From positions 1,426,001 through 1,490,000 of the forward strand of contig JASISA010000026.1 in the NCBI GenBank assembly GCA_031771865.1: DNA of 64,000 nucleotides, in the 5' to 3' direction. A program made the position numbers and the translations under genes. The notes under the pieces are model-generated. The model had not been told where the DNA came from and did not search any database. It worked only from the letters and a program-made list of their open reading frames with translations. The DNA is from Nothophaeocryptopus gaeumannii (taxonomy: Eukaryota; Ascomycota; Dothideomycetes; Mycosphaerellales; Mycosphaerellaceae). Below are positions 10,318-21,445 of this stretch, piece by piece (position 1 is the stretch's first letter; each line of letters begins with the position of its first letter).

Positions 10318-13300
10318 ATGTCTTCCCCAAACACTACAACCGACACCACCACGTCAATCACACAACTACATCATACCCCCAGAACAGCACAATCTGACGA
10401 GACATCAACTGCGCAAACAGCGACGGACACTGTTATGGCAGAGCAGACCCGCCACAATGTGGTAAACAATCCCGAGTCGACAAGCGGCTCCCCGCTGGTC
10501 GACGCTTCTGCGAACAACACCGCCGACCGTTCCGCCGCCAGCGGCACGCAAATTCACTCTACAACCGATACGACCCACTCCGACCTCCTCGATTCCTTGA
10601 AGAGCGCCAACCACCTTGCGACTTCCGCGAATGCCACAGCTGCCGGGCATGCGGGGACAGGACCGGCTATGGAGGCGGCAGAGCCAAGTGCTGGTGATGC
10701 TGCATCTAAAGCTGCTCTGGATCCCGCGAGCTCACTTGGACCGGGACCCCTGCACGGCGATTTGCTGAATGGGATCCATGAAGACGGTAGTGCTGCAGAC
10801 GTTCATGCGGATAATAGAAGCAATGCCGATATCTCAGTGGACGTGAGCGTCAACTCGGACACGGACAACAGCCGAGCAGATGGAGCCGAGAACAAAGATG
10901 GTGCTCACCATGTTCATACAAACTCTGTGAAGAAGCCTACGACATTCAGCAAGGTTACAGCAACGAAGAGCTTCATGAGCAAGATTGCGCCCACCGCGCC
11001 TGCTGCGCCGAAAGTTGGCGAGAAGTGTAAGGAGCTCACTTGGGTTGCCGAGAACGCAGCTAACATGGAGACAGCGATACCGGTGTCAGCGGCTGTCCAA
11101 CCTCTGGGCAGTAAGCCGCGCCTCATTGCGAAGACTGGAGCCTCGTCACAGTCTGTGCTGAAATCGCGCATTGGAGAAGAAGGCTCTGGCGCACCCGATG
11201 CGAGCAAAGTTTGGAACAGAAACCGCGCACCAACTCCCCAGCCTCCGAGGCAATTCACAGATGAAGAGTTAAAGCAGCAGTACGGTATCCACCTCGCAAC
11301 CCGTCTGCAGAGTGACGACAACAAGAAGGAGTCAACTTGGGCAGACATTGACGATGATGAGGACGACTGGGCTCCTGAAGCTGTGGTCTGGATGGACGGC
11401 ACTAAGTCGACACTGGCCTCCCAAGAAGCTGCAGCGACCCTTCCACAGGAAGAGCAAAAGCAAGCACAGCAACAGCCATCGAAACCTGTGGACGGTGTTC
11501 GCCCTACGCTTTCAGTCAAGCGATCTGACAGGCCTGATCAGTCCATGAAGATCCTCAAGCCGGGATCAGCTGCGACCGAAGCGAAGCAGAATGGTGGTTC
11601 CGCCGCTCCATCACCTGGTCCCGACAAGCTTGGCCTCAAGTCAAAGAGCCCTGCATCTGCGCCCCCATCTAAATCGCCATGGGCTGCCATACCGAAGCTT
11701 GACGCTGTGTCTCCTATCAACCCACCTGTGCAGCAACCGCCGGCACTAAAGCCGTTCGTCTCACAGGATGCGCGTGCGACGGAGCCGATGCAACCTCCAC
11801 CTGCTCGAGAAATTGCTGCGGATACTTTCGACCGCTCGTGGAGAGAAGGCGAGGGTGCTGCGCCGCGCGAGCTGTTCAACTCTACCAACGGTCGTTACGA
11901 GCCCGCGCCGGAAGGTCGCCGCAGCTCTATGAGGCAAGACGGCTTCCGTAAGCCAGCTTTACTGCAGCGACCTCCACACGGGCCACTTTCGCCCGCTGAG
12001 CCATCGGCAGCATTCCAGTCCAGAACCACCGCGCAGATGGATGGCAGCTGGGGCAGACGCCGTGGTTCTAGTGTAAGCCAAGGCAGCATGCCTCCTGCTC
12101 GCCGAATGTCGATGAACAAACCTGCAGAGCTAGCAGGTACTCCCGAATTTCCTCCGGAGAGTGCACGTTCGCCCACAAACAGAAATGAGGTCACGCGGCC
12201 AAACTTCACGCAGAAGTCAGCTTGGGATCAGCAGATGCCACCACAACCGGAACAGACACAAGACACAGCCCCAGCTGAGGCAGCGCCACCCGGTGAAGAC
12301 CCAGTTCAAGTCCAAGAGCGGATTATGAAAGAGAAGCGAGAAGAGGCTAGAAAGAGACGCCAAGAAGAGGAAGCACGTGAAGAAGCGGCGAAACAGGAGA
12401 GACTGAAGGCCAAACTCGCTGCACTCGAGGGCGCTGGCAAGTCGAAGAGTCAACGTGACGCCGAAGCTGCTGCCGCCGCAACTGCAGCTTCAAAGGATTC
12501 ACCGGCACCTGAAGTGAAGCCTGCTGAAGCGCAGTCGCCCGTTCAGATCGGCGCACAAACTCAACCCGCCGAACCAGCTGCGGCATCTGCAAGCGCAGCC
12601 GCATCGCTCGAAAATCAATCGCTTCACCCACCGCCACGTCAACAGCAGCCGCTGGCCCCCAGAGACAAGCTAGCATCGCCACTCGTGCAGAAGTCGCAAC
12701 CTGCAAATCTGTCTGAGCGTCCATCACCAGCAGAGCAGCAGCGGACGCACCTGTCACCACGTGCTGGCCCACGTGCCCCTCTTCATCAGCAGTCTGCAAA
12801 CTATCACGCGCCGCCCGCTTCATCTTATTCCTCCCCGGGCGAGATCAAGCCGCAGCCATCATCGTTTGGCAAGTCGCCAATTGCAGGCACGGATAGGTTC
12901 ACCCCGTGGCCCACAACTGCACCAAACGCAAACATCTGGGGCTCAGCGGGCGTCGGTAACGGCACGTTCGAGAAAGCAAGCGCTTTCGCACCAGTCCCGA
13001 TGCAGCAGACCTCATCTCTGCCTCCACCACCAGGCATGGCCCGACCAAGCCAGTCTAATCGTATTTCTCCAAATGGCTTCGGATCTGACAATAGATCACC
13101 AAGCATGGCGCAGTCGCAAGTTACTGAGCAGCAGCGCGCGTTCCCTCCGCCAGGAATGGACTCTCGTCCAGAGCCGTTTGGTGGTCAGCCTCGACTCAAT
13201 GGGATGTCTCCCGCACCTGGAGCTGGGCGCCCACCTCACCCGCCCGGCCCAATTGCTCCGCCCTCTCAGGCGCGACAGCAGCAAAACCCACAACCTATTC

Positions 13301-14901
13301 AGCGTCCTGATCCGATCGCTGCTTGGCGTAACGCCCCAGACCAGCTAGCGAAGAAGTACACAGACGACATCGCAGCTGCAGAGGAGCGTCGTAGGAACGA
13401 GGGTAACGCACCGGCGACAGCACCAGCTGCTGAGCATCGCTTTAAGGAGACTTTCAAGAAGACCTCCGGCGATGGCAAACTTAGAGGCGCGCGCAAGTAT
13501 GCCTCGACCGAGTATACGATCCACGATGCTACTGGATCTCGATCAGTGTCCTCCCTCAGTCCTGCGCCACCCACTGCCCAGTCGCAGCCACAGGCTCCCA
13601 TCCCGGCCGCGTCGCCTGCCCAAGATGCATGGGGTCGAGGCACTACTAACACTGTTCGTATGCCGGATCCATCGCAGAATCCTGCTCATGGAGGTCAACT
13701 GCCCAGACAGCCACCGATTGGTCCCCCACATCGCCGGAACAATGCGGGAGTTACGACTTATCAGGCGCGTGTTAACTACCTCGCCGCCCCCATCGCGCCG
13801 GCAATTGCGTCGAAGGATCAGTCGCCTCCGCCGCCTGAGACCTCAGATCACCCGGTCAACGAAGGCGATGCTCATCAACCTCACGTCAAGCTGCCTCGTC
13901 CGCAGGCAAAGGTCAAGTTGCCGCCGATGTCGCCTCAGAGCCAGGGAGCTCAGCTGCAGTTCCAACAGAACGGCTCTGTTACGATGCCTGCGCGACCATC
14001 TTCTTCGGCCTGGGCTCCACCTGGTTCTCGTCCTATCGTGATGGATCAGGCATGGCAAGCGCGGTTCAACGGTCTATTTGGACGTACTGCTGTTTCGGCG
14101 GAGACTCCGCCATCGCCACCTAAGACTCCGCCAAAGATGCAAGGCCTATCTCTCGCAGTGGCGTCATCTAGTAGAGCGCTCATGGAGGATCAGGTCAGCG
14201 GCGCTACCGTGTCTCTGCCTCAGGCTCAGAAGGTCTTGAGTAAGGAGGGCTTCATCGTTGACAACGGCAGCTCGGCTACCACAAAGCCGATTGTCGATCA
14301 CATCTTCAGGGAGGAGCTGAGCTTTGGCTCCATGCCAAAAGTTCGCGTTCCTCGCAACGCTCGATACAACACGGATGTCTTCAGCGGTAGGAACATGCTG
14401 AAGATGGGCTCGAATTCGCAACTATCGAAGTCTCTGGACTCCGGCTATCACGCTCCACCAGAATTCTACCGACACCCCCCTGGCTTCTTCCTCAAGATTC
14501 CAGGCACGAAGCTGAACAACAAGCTGTGTCGCGATCCCAACTACGTGGAGCCAAAAGATCAATTCCGCAAGCCAGCAAAGCCTCACCAGGATCGCCCACG
14601 CGAAGACCGTCGACCGAGCGGCAGATTTGACAAGAACCGGGAGAACCATCACGGCAAGGAAGGCGGCGCGCTCGCAACCACAGCCAAGGATGGTCCCGCA
14701 TCGTCGCGCAAGCCGGTTACGCAGAAGAACGAGAAGGCTGCTTCGCCTCCCACTGCCGGCGAGAAGCCTGAGACAGCGACTGCGAAAGACGCTTCGAACG
14801 AGAAACGCAAGCCGAACTCCCACAAGCCTCGCGGCGGTCGAAATGCTTCACATAACTTGAATCGCAATGCCGGCGCCTGTACTCCCGTCAAGGCGAACTA
14901 G
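10318..14901 (+). CDS. Large, mostly disordered conserved-type protein
   Basis: This is a single uninterrupted frame of 1527 residues with no intron. The N-terminal 200 residues are Ser/Thr/Asp/Asn-rich. A conserved-looking block follows at about 202-380, including STWADIDDDEDDWAPEA near residue 338 and a directly following WMDGTK. The middle is Pro/Ala/Gln-rich, with a strongly charged single helix or coiled coil near 660-720 (repeated Glu-Lys-Arg-Arg runs). A second ordered-looking block lies at about 1305-1410 (EGFIVDNGSS, then HIFREELSFGSMPKV and a YHAPPEFYRHPPGF segment), before a basic, disordered tail. I do not recognise the family. The composition resembles RNA-associated or scaffold proteins of the cytoplasm, which is inference only. 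Confidence 0.88.
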   Translation: MSSPNTTTDTTTSITQLHHTPRTAQSDETSTAQTATDTVMAEQTRHNVVNNPESTSGSPLVDASANNTADRSAASGTQIHSTTDTTHSDLLDSLKSANHLATSANATAAGHAGTGPAMEAAEPSAGDAASKAALDPASSLGPGPLHGDLLNGIHEDGSAADVHADNRSNADISVDVSVNSDTDNSRADGAENKDGAHHVHTNSVKKPTTFSKVTATKSFMSKIAPTAPAAPKVGEKCKELTWVAENAANMETAIPVSAAVQPLGSKPRLIAKTGASSQSVLKSRIGEEGSGAPDASKVWNRNRAPTPQPPRQFTDEELKQQYGIHLATRLQSDDNKKESTWADIDDDEDDWAPEAVVWMDGTKSTLASQEAAATLPQEEQKQAQQQPSKPVDGVRPTLSVKRSDRPDQSMKILKPGSAATEAKQNGGSAAPSPGPDKLGLKSKSPASAPPSKSPWAAIPKLDAVSPINPPVQQPPALKPFVSQDARATEPMQPPPAREIAADTFDRSWREGEGAAPRELFNSTNGRYEPAPEGRRSSMRQDGFRKPALLQRPPHGPLSPAEPSAAFQSRTTAQMDGSWGRRRGSSVSQGSMPPARRMSMNKPAELAGTPEFPPESARSPTNRNEVTRPNFTQKSAWDQQMPPQPEQTQDTAPAEAAPPGEDPVQVQERIMKEKREEARKRRQEEEAREEAAKQERLKAKLAALEGAGKSKSQRDAEAAAAATAASKDSPAPEVKPAEAQSPVQIGAQTQPAEPAAASASAAASLENQSLHPPPRQQQPLAPRDKLASPLVQKSQPANLSERPSPAEQQRTHLSPRAGPRAPLHQQSANYHAPPASSYSSPGEIKPQPSSFGKSPIAGTDRFTPWPTTAPNANIWGSAGVGNGTFEKASAFAPVPMQQTSSLPPPPGMARPSQSNRISPNGFGSDNRSPSMAQSQVTEQQRAFPPPGMDSRPEPFGGQPRLNGMSPAPGAGRPPHPPGPIAPPSQARQQQNPQPIQRPDPIAAWRNAPDQLAKKYTDDIAAAEERRRNEGNAPATAPAAEHRFKETFKKTSGDGKLRGARKYASTEYTIHDATGSRSVSSLSPAPPTAQSQPQAPIPAASPAQDAWGRGTTNTVRMPDPSQNPAHGGQLPRQPPIGPPHRRNNAGVTTYQARVNYLAAPIAPAIASKDQSPPPPETSDHPVNEGDAHQPHVKLPRPQAKVKLPPMSPQSQGAQLQFQQNGSVTMPARPSSSAWAPPGSRPIVMDQAWQARFNGLFGRTAVSAETPPSPPKTPPKMQGLSLAVASSSRALMEDQVSGATVSLPQAQKVLSKEGFIVDNGSSATTKPIVDHIFREELSFGSMPKVRVPRNARYNTDVFSGRNMLKMGSNSQLSKSLDSGYHAPPEFYRHPPGFFLKIPGTKLNNKLCRDPNYVEPKDQFRKPAKPHQDRPREDRRPSGRFDKNRENHHGKEGGALATTAKDGPASSRKPVTQKNEKAASPPTAGEKPETATAKDASNEKRKPNSHKPRGGRNASHNLNRNAGACTPVKAN

Positions 14902-15648
14902 GAGTCGTCTACTTGGAGATAGTACGATGGTATGTGTTGAGCGAAGACTTGCAGGCGGTGAGTTGAACATGCCGACCTCATCCAAGCTTGGCACTCGTTT
15001 GCGCGGCGAAGTTCGACACTTCGACATTTTGACATTAAAGAGCAGCATCCAGAGGGGTGAATCATCGCAGTGACATGGGTAGCACTGCCTATCATACCCC
15101 CGAGACGCTTGCATGCGCTGATTATCGAGCCCGACCTGAGCCGATTGCGAACTGGTTTTTTGTATACTTAAGTAGTTTGAGCGGAAACGTCATTTTGAAG
15201 CTGCAGCCTCTTTCCATGAGCATTATTCCTCTTTCCTCTGGTTCATGTCAGTGACAGCTCTCTCACAGGACCTGCCGACTTTTCACCACACAAAAAGAGC
15301 GACCCTCACTCACAACCAATGTTGGGCCTTTCGCATCCAAGACGAACTTCAGCTGAAGACACAATTGTTGTGATTACAGGCCGGCCCTGCCATGAAAGCG
15401 GTGTGTCAGCAATTATGGCGCTGCTAATGGGGGTATGCGAGCGAACATCGTGTTGCCTGCACCCACTGCGATTCTCAGTCGCTTGGGCTGAATAACATCA
15501 GGGCTGGCTTGGGGGCCGCTCGCAACCCTCGCCCCAAAAATTCGAAGACAAAAAGGAAGATTTCGAACTTTTCGTTGTCGAACAAACTTTGATTTTATCG
15601 GTCGTCGAACGGGAAGACAAGTCAAAGTCAAAGATTCGGACAAGCAAC
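14902..15648. other. Intergenic between two plus-strand genes
   Basis: No coding signal was found. It holds the 3' end of the large gene and the 5' region of the dehydrogenase. The upstream Met codon at 15589 is in frame with the dehydrogenase but adds only a Lys/Ser-rich extension. Confidence 0.5.
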
Positions 15649-16500
15649 ATGCCGACGACGAAACCTCCATTTCCTTCATTCACTAAGATGTGGCATAACG
15701 CGCCGTACCCTGCCGTTGATCCTATCGGTCGAGCAATGGGGAAGACGGTCGTTATCACGGGTGCTTCGGGAACGATTGGAAAGGGATTGACAGTTGCGTT
15801 TGCGAAGGCTGGTGCAACACATATCGCGCTGCTTGGGAGGAGGAAAGAGGCGTTGGAGGAGACGAAGCTGGCTGCGTTGAACATGGCAGTGAGTGTGAAG
15901 GTGTCGGTACACATTGCGGCTTCGACGGACTTAGTAGCGTTGGAGAAAGCAGCGGAAGAGATCGGGAAATGGGATGTGCTTTTGTTGCATGCGGGGGATA
16001 ATGGTACGCCGCAGGCTCTCGGTCCTGGGATGGATCTGGCGATATGGTGGGAGACGATGACGACGAATCTTCTAGGAACGGTGACGAGCCTCAAAACTTT
16101 TCTTCCCACCGCCAACACCTCATCCACCTCCCGGCCCACTGTCCTCGCCACCTCAGCCCTCCTCCCCTTCACCCCCACCGCCACCGTCTTCACCCATAAC
16201 AGTGCTTACAACGCATCCAAACTCTCCCTCCTCTCCCGCATTGAGCACTTATCCCTCGAGCGCCCCGACATTCACTGCCTCGCCATTCACCCGGGAATCA
16301 TAGCTACTGAGTCTTGGAAGGTGGAGAATGCTGAAGTTGTGGAGATGTTGAAGGGGCAGGGGGTGCTGGATGACGTGGATATGACTGGCAATTTCTTTGT
16401 ATGGGCGACGACTCGAGAGGCTGAGTTCTTGGCTGGGAGATTTGTGTGTGCGAATTGGGATGTGCAGGAGTTGGTGGCTAGACGAGATGAAGTGGAGTAG
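15649..16500 (+). CDS. Short-chain dehydrogenase/reductase
   Basis: This is a cytosolic NAD(P)-dependent oxidoreductase of the classical SDR type. The coenzyme loop TGASGTIG starts at about residue 37 and the active-site pair is YNASK at about 187-191, with a catalytic-region Ser in ATSALLPF just before it. The usual NNAG motif reads HAGD, a departure that may alter the loop. At 283 residues it has normal length and no intron. I start at the Met at 15649, which begins a typical fungal lead-in (MPTTKPPFPSFTKMWHN); an in-frame Met at 15589 would add 20 residues. The substrate cannot be told. It converges with the fusion gene on the minus strand. Confidence 0.9.
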   Translation: MPTTKPPFPSFTKMWHNAPYPAVDPIGRAMGKTVVITGASGTIGKGLTVAFAKAGATHIALLGRRKEALEETKLAALNMAVSVKVSVHIAASTDLVALEKAAEEIGKWDVLLLHAGDNGTPQALGPGMDLAIWWETMTTNLLGTVTSLKTFLPTANTSSTSRPTVLATSALLPFTPTATVFTHNSAYNASKLSLLSRIEHLSLERPDIHCLAIHPGIIATESWKVENAEVVEMLKGQGVLDDVDMTGNFFVWATTREAEFLAGRFVCANWDVQELVARRDEVE

Positions 16501-16786
16501 CGATTTGTTGAAGGTGAGATTGGGCGGGTGGCCGTTCTAGCTTTGAGAGGAGAAATCAGGGAGGAGTGCTGAAGCCGTGGCCGAAGGAAAGAAACATTGA
16601 GATCCGTCAGCCGACATTTTCTCATGCCGATTGCACCTCTGAACAGTGCAGTAGCACAGATCACCAAACGATATCGTGTATACAAAAGCCTCACTATGTG
16701 CTCAAAAACCTGACTACAACATACATGTGCCCTCACATCTCCGCTGAATGCTCGATTTTCAACCTGAACATTCTCCAGCCAACCCA

Positions 16787-19700
16787 CTACGCCACACGCG
16801 ATGCCCTTCTCGCATCTGCCTCGACCTCCGCGCCACTCTCCCCTTCCTTCTTACTCTCATCCATATTGCGTCCCAGCACCAACGCCTTCGTAAACGGCGC
16901 CGTCGTATGTCTATGCGGCACCGGCTCCTGAGTCGCCCACCGCCAAAGATTCTTCGTAGCGCCCTTGGTCGAGAACTCAATCAGAGGCGTAAGAATGACC
17001 GTCACAAGCAGAATCGTCGCATAACAAACGACAGCGACGATGAGTAGGATAGCCCAATAGGGTAGGGGGATTACGCTTAGCGCGACGGCGGTATAGGAGC
17101 CGAGGGACCAGAAGACGAAACCGTGGATTACTGGAGGCGGATATGTTACCGGAGGTTCTTGAATGGCAATGGGAGGGGAGGAGGGGCTTACGATAGATTG
17201 TCATGATGTGAGGATGGAAGAAAGTGACGAGCTTGATACTCAGCGCTTTCTGGACCCATGTTGATAGTTCGACGATGACTTGTAGACCGACGCTGAAAGT
17301 CAAAATCGCCAGGCTGGGATAGTAGTATGGCGGGTAGGCGTAGTAGATATTGGGAACTGTCTCGTATATCGGACGTCCGGTCGCCTATATCACAAGTCAG
17401 TACTGCCGCCGAATGTGCCTCACAAACGAAGTTCCACATACCGGATCAGGATGAATCCCATTCTCCCAAGCCATAAACGACCAAAAGAAGACATTCGAAT
17501 TGAACAGCAACACCAGCGGTGTAGCCATGGCAATGAGGAAAGCCAGCGTGAGGATTGGGTAGTGAAGCCACCATCGCGCCTGTACCTTCTTCCGCCAGTC
17601 GTACGTGATATCAGCATCGGCGAGGAAAAGACCCAGCCAGTGACATGCCGACCAGCTCGTGCCATACCATCCGCAAACAATGGCAATAATGTAGAATGCG
17701 AATCGTTTCCAGGGTTTCTTGACGTCCTTGATCAGGACTGTTGCGAACAGCACCACGAACGAGAACTGCAGTTGGACTGGGATCGTCCATAGAACACCGA
17801 CGCAGTAGTGGTTGATGACTTCTGGTGCCGCGTTCGGAATGATGTATGTCAGCTCCACCATTTCGTTGAGGAAAACGCCAAAGTTGTTTTGAGGGGTCAC
17901 GTAGGGCCAAACGCTGAATGAGACGCTTGGTAGCCATTCCAGTCTGCTAGTAAGTCCGAGCGACAGCAGGAAATATTCCAGGAACATGAATACGAAGCAG
18001 GGAATCAGCATACGAGGCGCTCGTAGGAGCATCTTGTTTGCGATATCGTCCAGTCTGCCTGTTCGCAGGTATCGTTGCGCCAAGAAACGACAAGATGTCA
18101 CGAAGAAAGGTCCGATCCAGAGTGGCGTCAGTATGTAGGGGCCCACGAAGTATGACAGGACATGGTCCGCCTTGAAATGCATGGCGTCTCCTTGACTGAC
18201 CGTAATATAAGGCCAGAATGTCAGAGAAAAATGCCGGAGCGTGACCATGCCACAGGATATTGCAACTAGTCCAGCAAGGTAGTCGATTCGCTGCTGAGGT
18301 ACTGGAGCCTTCGGTGCTTCTGGCAACTGCTGCGTGCGAGGCACTGCTGTCGCCCCTCCAGTCAAAGCGTCAGGGACCCCGGTCTTCTCCTTCATGATCT
18401 TCTCAACGGATTCATCTTGAGGCGCGTTAGGCAAGTCAATGCGGACCTTCTTCTCGTCTGGCGTGCCGTCCAGTTCCATGAAGCTCGCATGTTGGTTCAC
18501 CTTCGTTATCCTCATCTGCGAAGAACGATATTCATGCTCCATTGAGCGATTGCTCGACTTGGAACTGTTGCTATCGGATCGTGACGGGTCTGTTGGGTTC
18601 ACAGGTTGGATCTCGTCTTGGGCTTCCTGTCCACCAGTAAGGTCACGATACGCTCGACTACGCGTTTCGTTGATCAGATCGCCCTCAGACGAGGCCGACT
18701 CTGACCCGTTGACTTGAGACTCTTGCGGCTCTTCGAGCGGAGGAAGCATGGTCTCGTCGATCATGTCCGCGATGCTAGCTTGCCTACGGTTTCGAGTGAC
18801 CGAGCCATTGCGTTGAGGTTGACCAGATTTGTCAGAAAACGATCGACTCCGTTTCGGAGTGATTATCGAGTACATGGACTGCCAAGGAGACTGCCTCTCC
18901 GCCTGATAAGCCGGGAGCGGCGTGTGTGGGCCTGATCCTTCCGAAATAGGCTGCAGATAGTCTCCAGATGGGCGTGAGGTGTACCCAGGGGCAGGAGTTT
19001 CGATACCTCTGGTGAACATGGTATTGGGCGGTCCCGGGTAAGAGGAACGTAAGTCGGCACCAATGGATTCCCTGAGCGACTTCCGCAGTGCTGATGTCGA
19101 TGCACGTTTGCTGCCCGGGAATTCGATCTTCTTGAATTTATGCCAGGGCCCTCGTCGAATCAGCGCATTGATGATCGCGAACACACCAAGGACACTGAAT
19201 GCTGCTGCAATCCAGCCTGCATTATAGGAAAGCCCACGGTCCCGGGTCTTCGGCTTCCAAGGCACAGTCGCCGCTGCGGCGTACTCGGTCGACCCACGTA
19301 AAGTCATGTCGTCGATAGAGCAGGGAGCAGTCGTGTTACACTGCTGATCATACTTGGCGTGATCCTTCGCGGTCATCACTGAGCTATTGAAGAAAGCTCG
19401 CACCCATCGAACATTGCCAAAAGATCCATTGACGGGAGGGCCTTGCATGTAGTGTTGGTCGCCAGTAGACCAGTGCTCAAAGTGGAGCGTTTCTGGTGCA
19501 GAGGGCAGAGTGCGGTCTCTCTTCGTGACCTGACGAGATCGGTTGTTGTTCACATAGAAATCGACCGTTTCGTTCGACCAGTCGAATTTGACTTCCATAA
19601 AGTCATAGGGCGAGCGCGGTGGAATCTTTGGAGGGTCGCCTTTTTGAATGAGCGAGTAATTGACAGCCAGGTCGTAAGAAGGCCATTCTCCATTGATCAG

Positions 19701-20243
19701 CTGCAGAACTCGAGCGTCGTTGGCGCTGTCCATGTTACAGAGATCCATTGTCAATTCTTGAGAGTCGTTGTATCGTAGAAACATGGAGACGGCGCTTCCT
19801 CCGACCCATGGCTGGGCAGATCGCATCTCTGCTCTGAAAGTGCCATACAATATGTCTCGGCGAACCGATTGCATTTCGGCGCCCACGGAGTGATGATTGA
19901 ATCGCCAAGGATCCAGATACATCTGTAAGCTGTTCTGTGTCCCGTCAACGGCATCTTGCCATGGTAAAGAGCCATTGTGTCCGATTCGGAAGTTCGAAGG
20001 CTTGGAGCCTTGCTTGAAGATGGTGTTCCATCCTTTCTGATTCTTGTGCTGATATTCCAGCAGCTTGAAAGTGCTCGGATCGATGCCTTGTGTCTCGTTG
20101 AAGTACACAATGATGGAATCAGTGTACAAAGCCTTGGTCTGAGGGTCGCTGAAGCCGCAAGAACATTGGCTTGGGAGTGTCACATTGCGTCCAGCGCCTG
20201 CGACCATCCGCAAAAGAAAAAGGCTTGCCACAAGGAACAGCAT
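16787..20243 (-). CDS. GH16-like domain fused to acyltransferase-3 membrane domain
   Basis: Three exons (20243-17442, 17384-17192, 17130-16787) give 1112 residues. Residues 1-18 are a signal peptide. Residues about 20-310 form an extracellular concanavalin-type fold like glycoside hydrolase 16, with CSCGFSDP near the start and the late strand FDWSNETVDFYVNNN. The catalytic ExDxxE strand reads TMDLCN, so both acids that GH16 needs appear lost, and a sugar-binding role is more likely than hydrolysis. A membrane helix follows at about 343-362, then some 280 disordered cytosolic residues rich in Ser and Pro. From about 650 come ten or so hydrophobic segments of the acyltransferase-3 family (O-acyl transfer to sugars). 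Exons 2 and 3 supply the last segments. The neighbours are a second acyltransferase-3 gene and a polysaccharide synthase. Confidence 0.85.
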
Positions 20244-21445
20244 GATGGGAGAGGGTGCTGTTACAGCTCAAATCGCAGTGAGCAGAGTGATCATAGAAAA
20301 GGACTCTGCTGTCGAACAGGCAGAGAGCGCAAGAGAAGGCACCAAGCACTTCGTTTCGTTGAAGCCGTGTTCGGGGCCGTTATCGTCAGCGTTCGTCACA
20401 ACCAAAATGGCAGTTCTGCTTCGTGCTTGCCACCGTACGATGGGATGAGGACATGACTATAGAGGTTAAGCGGCTAGTGTTTTTGCTAAGCATTGAGGCA
20501 GAGCATATCCAAGACCTTGAAAGCCACGGTCCAAACAACCTCGCATGCGCGTGCAGGCTGCATGATTGAGTTGTTGCCGAGATGTCCCAACCACACAACG
20601 GTGTGCTAGACGCACAGCTAGATCGCCGTGCTCAGCTGCATAGATGTGGGATATCGAGAGGCGGTAGCAAGTTTACGGTTCGCGGAACTAGTTACTCAAG
20701 CTGTTCATTGAAAATGTATGTTTTAGTCGAACCAGAGCAGCCGAGCTTGGTTCACGCATGGTTCGAGGCGGTGCTGCGGAGGCAGGTGTCATCCAGCTAG
20801 CGTTTGCCGTAACGCCTTCGACCGCAGTATAATGAAACCTAGATGATCGTCGGAGGACCCGGAGATCCGTGATTGGTGCTTCTAGCCTCGCATCGTGCCA
20901 AAACAGACATCGAGCTACCTTCTAGAGGCTTTTGAAGATGCGGCATTTCAGAAACATCATCCATACGACCTCGCTGGGGAATCTGATAGTAGCTCCACTG
21001 CGCGGTCTATCGATTCGATATATGTGGCGACATGATGGACGTGGGTACTGAAGTGTATCTGCTCTGGAGGCTGGTGCTCTTCACGGTTCTTTGTCGCGCG
21101 TGGCGGCGTGTGGCATCGGGCGTGCGCCTCGGAAGAACGCTGCGTGTCTGAAGAGAATGAGTGACATCTGGATACCGAGTGGGCGATGCGTTCGCACATG
21201 GCCGTTGTGCGATGAGCGAAGCCGTGACGTGACGTGACCTGACCGTGCTGTGGTGAGAGGTGAGGAGAAGAGTTTGGCGCGGTGGAAAGCGAGACGGGAA
21301 AGTTCATGCGGTCGACATCGCCGAGGTTCAACCGGTCTTACGACCTCAGATTGATTAAAATTTTGATTGACGAGCTAACTAACATGCAATGTCACCCAAC
21401 GGCGTCTATGTACGCTCCAACCGCTTACTCCCAGCCATCGGCAGA
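20244..21445. other. Intergenic, promoter of the GH16/acyltransferase gene
   Basis: No gene is supported. The open frames here are short, overlap on both strands and show no domain. The stretch near 21230 has a small tandem of the word tgacg. Confidence 0.5.
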
